From: Gammaproteobacteria bacterium | GTDB taxonomy: Bacteria > Pseudomonadota > Gammaproteobacteria > GRL18 | Reading direction: 5' to 3' | NCBI GenBank assembly: GCA_030632625.1 | Contig: DAOVUK010000222.1 | Location: 1-6,129, forward strand | Length of the DNA stretch: 6,129 nt | Shown: piece after piece, positions 1-5,150 of the stretch | Layout: each line of letters starts with the position of its first letter | Numbering within the stretch: position 1 is the first letter of the stretch | Position numbers and translations under genes: made by a program | The notes under the pieces: generated by a model | The model's input: only the letters and a program-made list of their open reading frames with translations | The model's database searches: none | Told to the model about the DNA's origin: nothing

Positions 1-296
1 CCGCCGCTTTCATAACTTGAACCCACCTTGTACCATACCTGAGAAATAACAACAGGCGCTCGATGATCTGGTTTAACAATGACTTTTAAGCCATTTTCAA
101 GTGTTATTTCTTCAACCGGCGTACTCATCCGGGAGAGTTGCTTAGCCTGCTCATTGGCCGCCTTTTTATTTGCCATAAGGGGCTGAATCATTAAACACAT
201 CACTACAGCACTGAGTATGCTTTTGTGAAAACCGCGGCTAATACGACTCGTTGACAGCTGCTTAGAAGCCCTATTCTCTATTGTATTTCCCATCAT
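1..296 (-). CDS. M16-family zinc peptidase, N-terminal part (gene runs off the left edge)
   Basis: The first 98 codons of a minus-strand gene are present. The start is the first of two consecutive ATGs (296-294), with GGAAGAG (312-306) nine bases upstream as ribosome binding site. Residues 1-24 are polar and basic; about 26-42 form a hydrophobic stretch ending in PLMA before NKK, which reads as a signal peptide with a long n-region, so the product is probably periplasmic. From residue 62 the protein reads EEITLENGLKVIVKPDHRAP and then QVWYKVGSSYESG, the typical opening of the M16 (pitrilysin/PqqL-like) N-domain. In that family the HxxEH zinc site follows shortly after, so here it lies outside the window and activity cannot be judged. 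The gene is divergent from ftsY, an arrangement seen in other gammaproteobacteria. Family assignment is firm; the subfamily and substrate are unknown. Confidence 0.88.
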   Translation of the reverse strand, partial: MMGNTIENRASKQLSTSRISRGFHKSILSAVVMCLMIQPLMANKKAANEQAKQLSRMSTPVEEITLENGLKVIVKPDHRAPVVISQVWYKVGSSYESG

Positions 297-342
297 TAAG
301 ATTTTCTCTTCCGATCCTTACTGCTGAAATTAAAAATATTGC

Positions 343-354
343 TATACTAGTATA
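343..354. promoter_or_regulatory. 12-bp perfect palindrome TATACTAGTATA between divergent genes
   Basis: TATACTAGTATA is a perfect palindrome lying 47 bp upstream of the M16 start and about 150 bp upstream of ftsY. Both strands read TATACT, a good sigma70 -10 hexamer, so it could serve as -10 for the leftward M16 gene or as a regulator site. No convincing -35 was found at 16-18 bp on either strand. The role is inferred only. Confidence 0.3.
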
Positions 355-418
355 AAATCTAGGATAATATGAAGCTATTTTACTTTAATGTCCATCATTT
401 AATCACTTAGCCAAAAAA

Positions 419-456
419 TTGGGCTGCTATTATTTTAGTTAGATAATATATCTAAC
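419..456 (+). promoter_or_regulatory. Candidate ftsY promoter overlapped by an inverted repeat
   Basis: A -35-like TTGGGC (419-424, only the first three bases match consensus) is followed after 17 bp by GATAAT (442-447, five of six matches). The -10 is embedded in a perfect inverted repeat with 8-bp arms, GTTAGATA (438-445) and TATCTAAC (449-456), separated by three bases. A start of transcription near 453-455 would leave a leader of about 45 bases before the ATG at 501. The symmetry over the -10 is what a repressor operator would look like, but no regulator can be named. Confidence 0.4.
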
Positions 457-500
457 ATAATGGTCGTTAATTTTTGTTAATTAAAAGTACCACATATACC

Positions 501-1715
501 ATGTTTAGTTTTATAAAGCGTAATAAAGAGACCCGCAACAAGCAAAACAGTTCCGCTGACTTGCCGGAAGATTCCGAGCAGAACCATAACTCAGAGCAAG
601 ATAGCAGTCATGAGCAGGATAACAGCCCTGAGCAGGATAAGAGTCTTAAACCTGATAACAGTCCTGAACCTGATAACAGTCCTGAACCGGATAACAGCCC
701 TGAGCCTGATAGCAACACCGAACCAGACAACCCTGAGCCAGTAAACTCTCATCCAACCAGCTCTGAGCCAGTGAACTCTCATCCAACCGAGAAGAAGGGC
801 CTGTTCGGTCGTTTAAAACAGCGTCTGAGCAAAACCCGCAGTTCCATAACAGACGGCATCAGTAATGCAATTCTGGGTAAAAAAGAAATTGATGATGATT
901 TACTCGAGGACATCGAAACTCAACTATTAGTATCTGATATGGGTGTTGAAGCCAGCATGTCCATCATTGACAGCCTGACTGATCGTATTTCCCGAAAACA
1001 ATTATCCGATGCGGACTCCCTTTTTCAGGCACTTGAAGAAGATATGAATGCACTGCTGGCACCTGTTGATATTCCTTTTGTGGTGGATAGCAGCAAAAGT
1101 CCTTATGTAATTCTTATGGTCGGCATCAATGGTGCCGGTAAAACCACCACCATTGGTAAACTGGCCAAAAAATTTCAACACGAAGGCTATTCCGTTATGC
1201 TGGCCGCCGGAGATACCTTCAGAGCCGCGGCTGTTGAGCAATTGCAGGTATGGGGAGAACGTAATAATATTCCTGTTATCGCCCAGCATACCGGTGCCGA
1301 TTCAGCTTCGGTTATTTATGATGCCATTGAAGCCGGTAAAGCACGTAATATTGATATCGTTATTGCAGATACTGCAGGCCGGCTGCACACTCAGACCAAT
1401 CTAATGGATGAATTAGCCAAAGTAAAACGAGTTGCTTCTAAAGTAGATGCCGGTGCCCCCCATGAAATAATGCTGGTGGTCGATGCCGGCACCGGACAAA
1501 ATGCTTTAAATCAGGCCGAACAATTTAATAAAACCGTTGGCTTGAGCGGTATTACGGTAACCAAACTGGATGGTACTGCCAAAGGAGGTATTATCTTTGC
1601 TATTGCCAAAAAACTGGCTATTCCCATTCGCTTTATCGGCGTTGGCGAAAGTATCGATGACCTCAGGCCATTTAATGCCAAAGAGTTTGTCAGTGCACTT
1701 TTGAGTCGGGATTAG
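501..1715 (+). CDS. ftsY: Signal recognition particle receptor FtsY
   Basis: SRP receptor GTPase that docks the ribosome-SRP-nascent chain complex at the inner membrane by pairing with Ffh. With the ATG at 501 the product has 404 residues and opens MFSFIKRNK, a common FtsY start; a TTG at 474 would add nine residues. Neither start has a clear Shine-Dalgarno. Residues 12-98 are an acidic, Pro/Asn/Ser-rich A-domain made mostly of six-residue repeats of PDNSPE type. The N domain follows (about 100-190), then the G domain: P-loop GINGAGKTT (208-216), DTFRAAA (238-244), DTAGR (290-294) and TKLDG (354-358). The C-terminus, ending in the GVGESIDDLRPF type segment, is complete. All GTPase motifs are intact, so the protein should work. 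ftsE and ftsX follow on the same strand, the usual gammaproteobacterial order, but with an atypically long spacer. The odd part is the repeat-built A-domain. Confidence 0.97.
   Translation: MFSFIKRNKETRNKQNSSADLPEDSEQNHNSEQDSSHEQDNSPEQDKSLKPDNSPEPDNSPEPDNSPEPDSNTEPDNPEPVNSHPTSSEPVNSHPTEKKGLFGRLKQRLSKTRSSITDGISNAILGKKEIDDDLLEDIETQLLVSDMGVEASMSIIDSLTDRISRKQLSDADSLFQALEEDMNALLAPVDIPFVVDSSKSPYVILMVGINGAGKTTTIGKLAKKFQHEGYSVMLAAGDTFRAAAVEQLQVWGERNNIPVIAQHTGADSASVIYDAIEAGKARNIDIVIADTAGRLHTQTNLMDELAKVKRVASKVDAGAPHEIMLVVDAGTGQNALNQAEQFNKTVGLSGITVTKLDGTAKGGIIFAIAKKLAIPIRFIGVGESIDDLRPFNAKEFVSALLSRD
597..722 (+). repeat. 18-bp tandem array coding the FtsY acidic linker
   Basis: Seven consecutive 18-bp units, in frame, each coding a six-residue block of (P/Q)D(N/S)S(P)E type. 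Units at 651-668 and 669-686 are identical (CCTGATAACAGTCCTGAA); 687-704 differs by three bases, and 597-614, 615-632, 633-650 and 705-722 are more diverged. The period keeps the reading frame, so copy number can change the linker length without breaking FtsY. The unit resembles the arrays inside and after tsaB. Confidence 0.9.
735..788 (+). repeat. 30-bp direct repeat at the end of the FtsY linker
   Basis: A 24-bp block at 735-758 recurs at 765-788 with one change (A to G in the third base of the Val codon), separated by AGCTCT. It codes EPVNSHPT twice, directly before EKKGLFGRLK, where the conserved part of FtsY begins. The junction, CAGCTCTGAGCC, resembles the core of the 18-bp arrays. The near-identity and the silent difference suggest a recent duplication. 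Confidence 0.9.
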
Positions 1716-1720
1716 TTTTA

Positions 1721-1781
1721 TGTTGGTATGTTGGTATGTTGGTATGTTGGTATGTTGGTATGTTGGTATGTTGGTATGTTG
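1721..1781 (+). repeat. 8-bp microsatellite TGTTGGTA, about 7.6 copies, between ftsY and ftsE
   Basis: Seven perfect copies of TGTTGGTA (1721-1776) plus TGTTG (1777-1781), starting five bases after the ftsY stop. There is no interruption, which suggests active slippage. It lies upstream of the candidate ftsE promoter (1799-1828) and within the ftsY-ftsE readthrough transcript. Unit-number changes would shift spacing by 8 bp, not a whole helical turn. Confidence 0.97.
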
Positions 1782-1798
1782 AAAATATAAGGTTATCT

Positions 1799-1828
1799 TT
1801 GACTTAACAACGTACTCACTTTCATAAT
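1799..1828 (+). promoter_or_regulatory. Candidate sigma70 promoter for ftsEX
   Basis: TTGACT (1799-1804, five of six matches to TTGACA), an 18-bp spacer and CATAAT (1823-1828, five of six matches to TATAAT). Transcription would begin near 1834-1836, only about 11-13 bases before the ftsE ATG, giving a very short leader. No clear Shine-Dalgarno precedes ftsE, in keeping with a near-leaderless message. It would let ftsEX be expressed independently of ftsY. Confidence 0.5.
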
Positions 1829-1846
1829 AATAACAATGGTTTTTCT

Positions 1847-2512
1847 ATGATTTTGTTTGATCAGGTCAGCAAGCGGTACAAAGGGGGTAATGAAGCCCTC
1901 AGCAGGGTTAATTTTCATCTGAAACCCGGTGAAATGGCCTTTTTAACCGGTCATTCCGGTGCCGGCAAAAGTACCCTGCTGAAACTCATTGCTCTGATTG
2001 AACGCGCCTCAACGGGCAATGTCATTATTGGCGGCAGAAATCTCAATAAAATAGGTCGGCATACGCTGCCCTATCTACGCCGTAATATGGGTATTATTTT
2101 TCAGAATTATCAGCTGCTTTATGATAGAACAGTGTTTGACAATGTCGCATTGCCTCTTATTATCAGCGGTTTTTCATCACGGGAAGTCAAAAAACGAGTC
2201 CATGCAGCTCTGGATAAAGTCGGCTTGCTGCGCTTTGAAAAAAAATACCCGATTACCCTGTCAGGTGGTGAGCAGCAGCGGGTCAGTATTGCCCGTGCAG
2301 TGGTGAATAAACCTGCCCTGTTATTAGCAGATGAACCCACTGGTAATCTGGACCATGATCTGTCCCGTGAAATCATGGATTTATTTATGGCATTTAATCA
2401 GGTGGGTGTCACTGTACTCATTGCCACCCATGATATTCCCCTGATAAACCAACTCAACAAACGCGTCATTCAATTAGACCATGGACAAATGTTAACAACA
2501 GGTGATGCGTAA
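1847..2512 (+). CDS. ftsE: Cell-division ABC transporter ATPase FtsE
   Basis: Cytoplasmic ATPase of the FtsEX complex, which at the divisome couples ATP hydrolysis to activation of septal peptidoglycan hydrolysis through periplasmic partners. The product has 221 residues, a usual FtsE length. Motifs in order: Walker A GHSGAGKST (35-43), Q-loop around Gln86 in FQNYQLL, the FtsE-typical RTVFDNVALPL (94-104), signature LSGGEQQR (138-145), Walker B LLLADEP with Glu163, and the H-loop His195 in ATHD. Everything needed for ATPase activity is present. The ATG at 1847 is preceded by no convincing Shine-Dalgarno; a five-codon ORF (ATG at 1836) ends in TGA overlapping the ftsE ATG, which might couple translation. 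The stop codon TAA overlaps the ATG of ftsX by one base. Confidence 0.97.
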   Translation: MILFDQVSKRYKGGNEALSRVNFHLKPGEMAFLTGHSGAGKSTLLKLIALIERASTGNVIIGGRNLNKIGRHTLPYLRRNMGIIFQNYQLLYDRTVFDNVALPLIISGFSSREVKKRVHAALDKVGLLRFEKKYPITLSGGEQQRVSIARAVVNKPALLLADEPTGNLDHDLSREIMDLFMAFNQVGVTVLIATHDIPLINQLNKRVIQLDHGQMLTTGDA

Positions 2513-2514
2513 TG
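2500..2514 (+). promoter_or_regulatory. ftsE-ftsX stop/start overlap with internal ribosome binding site
   Basis: AGGTGA (2500-2505) stands six bases before the ftsX ATG (2512-2514), and the ftsE stop TAA (2510-2512) shares its last base with that ATG. This TAATG junction with a real Shine-Dalgarno indicates coupled translation, giving matched amounts of the two FtsEX subunits. Confidence 0.8.
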
Positions 2515-3501
2515 ACCAAAACCAGGACAGGTGAAGTGAGCTCCGTCCAGCTGCGGCAGCTAAAACCCAGTTTTTCTTCACGTTTTAAAGAATTTTTTGT
2601 ACGCCACCTGCAGGTTTTTTTCTATTCTTTAGGTTTATTAAGCCGCACGCCTTTTGCTACTCTGATGACCGCTGCTGCTCTGGGTATTGCCCTGGCCCTA
2701 CCGGCAGGTTTATATGTCATACTAGATCATGCCAGCCAACTCTCAGGAGACATTAACAGCATCAATCAGATCTCTCTGTTTATGAAAAAAGATGTCTCGG
2801 AGAAAACGCTGCTGAAAATTCAAAAAAAATTACAGGCCTATCCGGAAATTGCACAGGTCAAACACATAGACCGCGATGCGGCATTACAGGAATTTCAGGA
2901 CAATTCAGGCTTTGGTGATGCCCTTAAAGCCTTGAAAGACAATCCACTGCCTGACTTATTAGTGGTTTACCCCAGCCTGACCCACAATGATCCGCAGCAA
3001 ATTAACACCTTACTGATTGATTTAAAAAAAATTAAACAGGTGAAGCTGGTGCAATTAGATATCCAGTGGCTGCAGCGGCTTTATGCCATTTTACATATTG
3101 GACAACGCGGCGTGTTAATTATCGGCAGCCTGCTGGCATTGGCGGTATTACTGATTGTCGGCAATACCATTCGGCTTGCCATTGAGAATCGCCGCAGTGA
3201 AATTGTAGTGATGAAATTAATTGGCGGTACCAATAGTTTTATCCGCCGCCCATTTCTATACACGGGATTCTGGTATGGTTTATTAGGCAGTCTGATTGCA
3301 ATTTTACTGGTCAATATCTCACTGATCATTATCAATGATCCACTGGCACACCTGTCATCACTTTATGACAGTGATTTATTTTCTCTGGGGCTGATGGGTA
3401 TTAATATCAGTGCCACACTGCTATTGTCCGGTTGTCTATTGGGACTTTTGGGAGCAGGAATGGCCGTTGGAAAACATCTTAAAGACATAGAGCCTAAATA
3501 A
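2512..3501 (+). CDS. ftsX: Cell-division ABC transporter permease FtsX
   Basis: Membrane subunit of FtsEX. The 329 residues show the FtsX plan: a cytoplasmic N-tail of about 44 residues, TM1 (about 47-72), a large periplasmic domain (about 73-195) that in the family contacts the hydrolase activator (EnvC-type), then TM2 (about 199-222), the conserved cytoplasmic segment ENRRSEIVVMKLIGGTNSFI (225-244), TM3 (about 248-274) and TM4 (about 289-318). The tail ends KHLKDIEPK. It starts inside the ftsE stop codon with its own ribosome binding site. It is probably the last gene of its transcript, since the next gene converges on it. In many gammaproteobacteria rpoH comes next; here an inverted-repeat element does. 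No damage to the reading frame is seen, although the element begins only three bases after the stop. Confidence 0.96.
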   Translation: MTKTRTGEVSSVQLRQLKPSFSSRFKEFFVRHLQVFFYSLGLLSRTPFATLMTAAALGIALALPAGLYVILDHASQLSGDINSINQISLFMKKDVSEKTLLKIQKKLQAYPEIAQVKHIDRDAALQEFQDNSGFGDALKALKDNPLPDLLVVYPSLTHNDPQQINTLLIDLKKIKQVKLVQLDIQWLQRLYAILHIGQRGVLIIGSLLALAVLLIVGNTIRLAIENRRSEIVVMKLIGGTNSFIRRPFLYTGFWYGLLGSLIAILLVNISLIIINDPLAHLSSLYDSDLFSLGLMGINISATLLLSGCLLGLLGAGMAVGKHLKDIEPK

Positions 3502-3536
3502 TTATATACCCATGATACTTGCCAAAAGTAGGCTCT

Positions 3537-3566
3537 ACGAAGAGAAAATGCAGACTTCGTTATTTT
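3537..3566 (+). terminator. Weak hairpin followed by T-rich tract downstream of ftsX
   Basis: ACGAAG (3537-3542) pairs with CTTCGT (3555-3560) around a 12-base loop, and TATTTT follows. This could end the ftsX transcript, but the stem is short and only half GC, so it is a weak candidate. It lies inside the inverted-repeat element. Confidence 0.3.
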
Positions 3567-3630
3567 AACTTAAAGCCTCAATCATGTAGTACTTATACAC
3601 TCAATCGGCTCTAAGCCAAAATGCCTCGCT

Positions 3631-3659
3631 GCGCCCCGGAGGAAGTGCCCTTGGGGTGC
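3631..3659. other. GC-rich hairpin inside the MITE-like element
   Basis: GCGCCCC (3631-3637) can pair with GGGGTGC (3653-3659), with one G-T wobble, around a 15-base loop. It is far more GC-rich than the surrounding DNA. No T-run follows on either strand, so it is not a standard intrinsic terminator. It could slow polymerase on both strands between the convergent genes or be an internal part of the element. Confidence 0.5.
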
Positions 3660-3702
3660 ATTTCCAAGTATCACGGGTATATGACTCGCACAAATAAATT
3701 TT

Positions 3703-4326
3703 TCAGGATTTACCTGAGTCAGCTCTCACCTGCATCAGTTTATCAATCCGGCGAATATAATGACGGGTTTCAGGTGGTGTAAAGGGTGATACTTTATCCC
3801 ATTTTTTCACTGCTTCAAGCTGCTGGTTATTTTTATCATTCTGGTTATTATTGCGGCTCTTATCTCTTAGTTTTTTTCGAGCTTTCAGCACCCGGTTAAA
3901 ACCGGCATTATAACTGGCAAAGGTAAAATTCATGCGTTCATCGACTGATATATCCTTTTTTTTCCAGCGCTTATAAAGTTGTCGATTATAATAAATAGCA
4001 GCTGCTATATTCCAACGGGGATCTTCAATATTCCCCAAACCAGGGCGCTTTTTTAAAATCTCTTTATAGGTTGCAGGCATTATCTGCATAATACCAATCG
4101 CACCGACATTACTTTTTGCTTTCGGGTTCAGACCTGACTCAGCGATTCCCTGAGCTTTAAACCAGTGCCAGTCAATTCCCGGCCCAAAATAATGTTTGCT
4201 GTTTTTCTTAAAATGACGATCGTATTTATTAGTCCAGTGCTTATGTTTAACGTGCTTATATGTGCTTGCCCAGACAAGTGCCGGCAACAAAATAAAAATA
4301 AGCCATATATAGCTACTCGTGCGCAC
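3703..4326 (-). CDS. Small periplasmic lytic transglycosylase (GH23/SLT domain)
   Basis: Expected to cleave the MurNAc-GlcNAc bond of peptidoglycan with formation of anhydro-MurNAc. The 207 residues start with a signal peptide (about 1-20, hydrophobic core YIWLIFILLPALVWA, cleavage after Ala20). No lipobox cysteine is present, so the protein is probably soluble in the periplasm. The SLT fold shows the catalytic Glu63 in AESGLNPKA, then GAIGIMQIMPAT (75-86), ASYNAGFNRV (137-146) and PPETRHYIRRI (184-194). A basic, Asn/Gln-rich insert (about 148-170) precedes the last motif. The start is GTG (4326-4324), sharing one base with the TAG stop of the upstream DUF350 gene and lacking a strong Shine-Dalgarno, so translation is probably coupled. 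It converges with ftsX. The domain is clear; its cellular role and any link with FtsEX are inference. Confidence 0.9.
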   Translation of the reverse strand: MRTSSYIWLIFILLPALVWASTYKHVKHKHWTNKYDRHFKKNSKHYFGPGIDWHWFKAQGIAESGLNPKAKSNVGAIGIMQIMPATYKEILKKRPGLGNIEDPRWNIAAAIYYNRQLYKRWKKKDISVDERMNFTFASYNAGFNRVLKARKKLRDKSRNNNQNDKNNQQLEAVKKWDKVSPFTPPETRHYIRRIDKLMQVRADSGKS

Positions 4327-4556
4327 TAATTTAAGCCTAAACCAATGACCAGTCCTAACGCTGTACCAATGCCGATAAACATGCCCATCAACATCAACCC
4401 AACAGCAATATTACCATTCGCTAATTGATCAGGAATACTAAAACTAACGATATGACTAAACAATTTACAGCCAAACCACATAAAAAAGAGTGTGATTGCT
4501 CCTCCCATACAAGCATATAGGATATTAAGAAACATAGGATCAATACTATCAGTCAT
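4326..4556 (-). CDS. DUF350 (UPF0719/YjfL-like) small inner-membrane protein
   Basis: A 76-residue protein of two membrane segments, from the ATG at 4556-4554. AGGA lies eight bases upstream, which favours this start over a GTG six bases further upstream, where AGGA would be only two bases away. From the ATG, segment one is about residues 10-36 and segment two about 49-73. Between them is FSIPDQLANGNIAVGLMLMG, which matches the DUF350 pattern (a polar turn with Leu-x-x-Gly-Asn-x-Ala-Val before a Gly-rich helix). Larger family members carry this unit more than once; here there is one copy. The biochemical function of DUF350 is not established. The gene overlaps the lytic transglycosylase by one base (TAGTG), so the two are surely co-transcribed and probably produced together. 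Confidence 0.8.
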   Translation of the reverse strand: MTDSIDPMFLNILYACMGGAITLFFMWFGCKLFSHIVSFSIPDQLANGNIAVGLMLMGMFIGIGTALGLVIGLGLN

Positions 4557-4613
4557 TACCACTTTCCTGTTTTTTTATTAATAAACGCGTCTCTTGAGTA
4601 ACAAAAATTTTAA

Positions 4614-4660
4614 CAACCATTAATTTAGATATTTTATGTTATCAAAATAATGGTTGCCAA
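4614..4660 (-). promoter_or_regulatory. Candidate promoter and flanking inverted repeat for DUF350-transglycosylase operon
   Basis: On the minus strand TTGGCA (4660-4655, five of six) is followed after 18 bp by TAAAAT (4636-4631, five of six). A perfect 9-bp inverted repeat, CAACCATTA and TAATGGTTG on the plus strand at 4614-4622 and 4648-4656, brackets the -10, with arm centres 34 bp apart, about three helical turns. One arm touches the -35 and spacer; the other covers the early transcribed region. This suits a regulator binding both arms. An overlapping hairpin (GCCAAA 4656-4661, TTTGGC 4666-4671) may end transcripts from pilZ but lacks a T-run on that strand. Confidence 0.45.
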
Positions 4661-4779
4661 ATTTTTTTGGCTAAAGGCTTTTAATTCTTTTGTCAGGCTT
4701 TATTAAAGACTAGTCAATATTGTCACTAATTTCAATATAAGCAGCTTATTTCAGCAATGATTTTCCGCATTATTGTTAA

Positions 4780-5043
4780 TTATTCTATAAATTTTAAGCC
4801 GATACCATTTTTTTCAACACGCACAATTATCATATCCAGGATGGGTGCTTCAAAAGGAGTATCAATAAGTTGAACCTTTACCTCACTGCCGATAGGCGGT
4901 AAATCAGTCGTTGCTGAAACAAGGTAAATTCCACCATCAGAAATATCCATGGTTTTAACTTCAATACTACCGATATCCGGATGGCTTAATTTGACACTCG
5001 ACGTCAATCTGGTTCGGGCGTGTTGTCGATTTTCTTTACTCAT
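4780..5043 (-). CDS. Single-domain PilZ protein (probable c-di-GMP receptor)
   Basis: An 87-residue protein that is essentially one PilZ domain. It has the RxxxR motif (Arg6 and Arg10 in RQHARTR) and the second motif DISDGG (33-38, matching D/NxSxxG), the residues that bind cyclic di-GMP in this family, so ligand binding is expected. It ends at GIGLKFIE, the last beta strand, without an output domain or membrane segment, so it would act on a partner protein. No partner can be named from this window. The ATG at 5043 is chosen because RxxxR lies close to it, as usual; just upstream the start region is copied twice. It lies 95 bp after tsaB on the same strand and may share its transcript. No strong terminator follows it before the DUF350 promoter. 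Confidence 0.87.
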   Translation of the reverse strand: MSKENRQHARTRLTSSVKLSHPDIGSIEVKTMDISDGGIYLVSATTDLPPIGSEVKVQLIDTPFEAPILDMIIVRVEKNGIGLKFIE

Positions 5044-5072
5044 AGCTCTTTACTCATAGCTCTGCACTCATA
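5037..5072 (-). repeat. 14-bp duplication of the pilZ start region giving a cascade of three ATGs
   Basis: On the minus strand ATGAGTGCAGAGCT (5071-5058) and ATGAGTAAAGAGCT (5057-5044) precede the true start ATGAGTAAAG (5043 onward). Each upstream ATG opens a five-codon ORF (MSAEL, MSKEL) whose TGA overlaps the next ATG as ATGA. Each copy also carries an AGAG stretch just before the following ATG that may act as a weak ribosome binding site. Ribosomes could pass from one start to the next by re-initiation. Confidence 0.85.
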
Positions 5073-5109
5073 ATTTATTATTATTCTCGTATTATTTTAA
5101 AGGGATCGA

Positions 5110-5150
5110 TTTAATAAGCTCATGGCTGTTTAATAAGCTCATGGCTGTTT
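5110..5150 (-). repeat. 19-bp tandem duplication across the tsaB stop codon
   Basis: The 19-bp unit TTAATAAGCTCATGGCTGT (5111-5129) is repeated exactly at 5130-5148, with one more matching base to the left and two to the right. The right copy contains the last codons and TGA stop of tsaB (5141-5139); the left copy is its untranslated twin. Read on the minus strand the unit is ACAGCCATGAGCTTATTAA, close to the tsaB internal repeat unit as read on the plus strand. Confidence 0.92.

Larger units (their letters stand above)
3504..3682. mobile_element. MITE-like element with 18-bp terminal inverted repeats
   Basis: The left end (3504-3521) reads ATATACCCATGATACTTG, and the reverse complement of the right end (3665-3682) reads ATATACCCGTGATACTTG: 17 of 18 bases match. 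The 179-bp unit codes for nothing recognisable and contains at least two further hairpins (3537-3560 and 3631-3659). This is the form of a miniature inverted-repeat element mobilised by a transposase elsewhere. It fills the gap between the convergent ftsX and lytic transglycosylase genes. A target duplication cannot be read with certainty because the ends are TA-rich; a TA duplication is possible. The alternative is a locally evolved structured spacer. I cannot assign it to a named family from memory. Confidence 0.7.

Noticed and set aside
474..500. TTG at 474 as the ftsY start
   Set aside because: It would add MLIKSTTYT, which does not look like FtsY, while MFSFIKRNK from the ATG at 501 does; no ribosome binding site favours the TTG.
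597..722. CRISPR-like array in the ftsY linker
   Set aside because: Units are 18 bp, contiguous, without spacers, and keep the reading frame; it is a coding minisatellite.
591..782. Minus-strand reading frame of 63 codons opposite the ftsY linker
   Set aside because: It is the antisense of the 18-bp repeats (recurrent VIRFRTVIRF-like pattern) and lies wholly inside ftsY; no start signal or independent support.
1002..1404. Antisense and other-frame open frames inside the ftsY G domain (1002-1289 minus, 1129-1404 plus)
   Set aside because: They are shadows of the strongly conserved FtsY frame and resemble no protein family.
4557..4562. GTG at 4562 as the DUF350 start
   Set aside because: AGGA would be only two bases from it, while it is eight bases from the ATG at 4556.
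4737..4749. 13-bp palindrome ATAAGCAGCTTAT after pilZ considered as a terminator
   Set aside because: The central gap is a single base, too small for a hairpin loop, and no T-run follows on the minus strand.
3703..5043. A joint c-di-GMP-controlled cell-wall system formed by PilZ, DUF350 and the transglycosylase
   Set aside because: The PilZ gene is over 200 bp away, with a separate candidate promoter for the DUF350 pair; same strand alone is not enough to propose one system.
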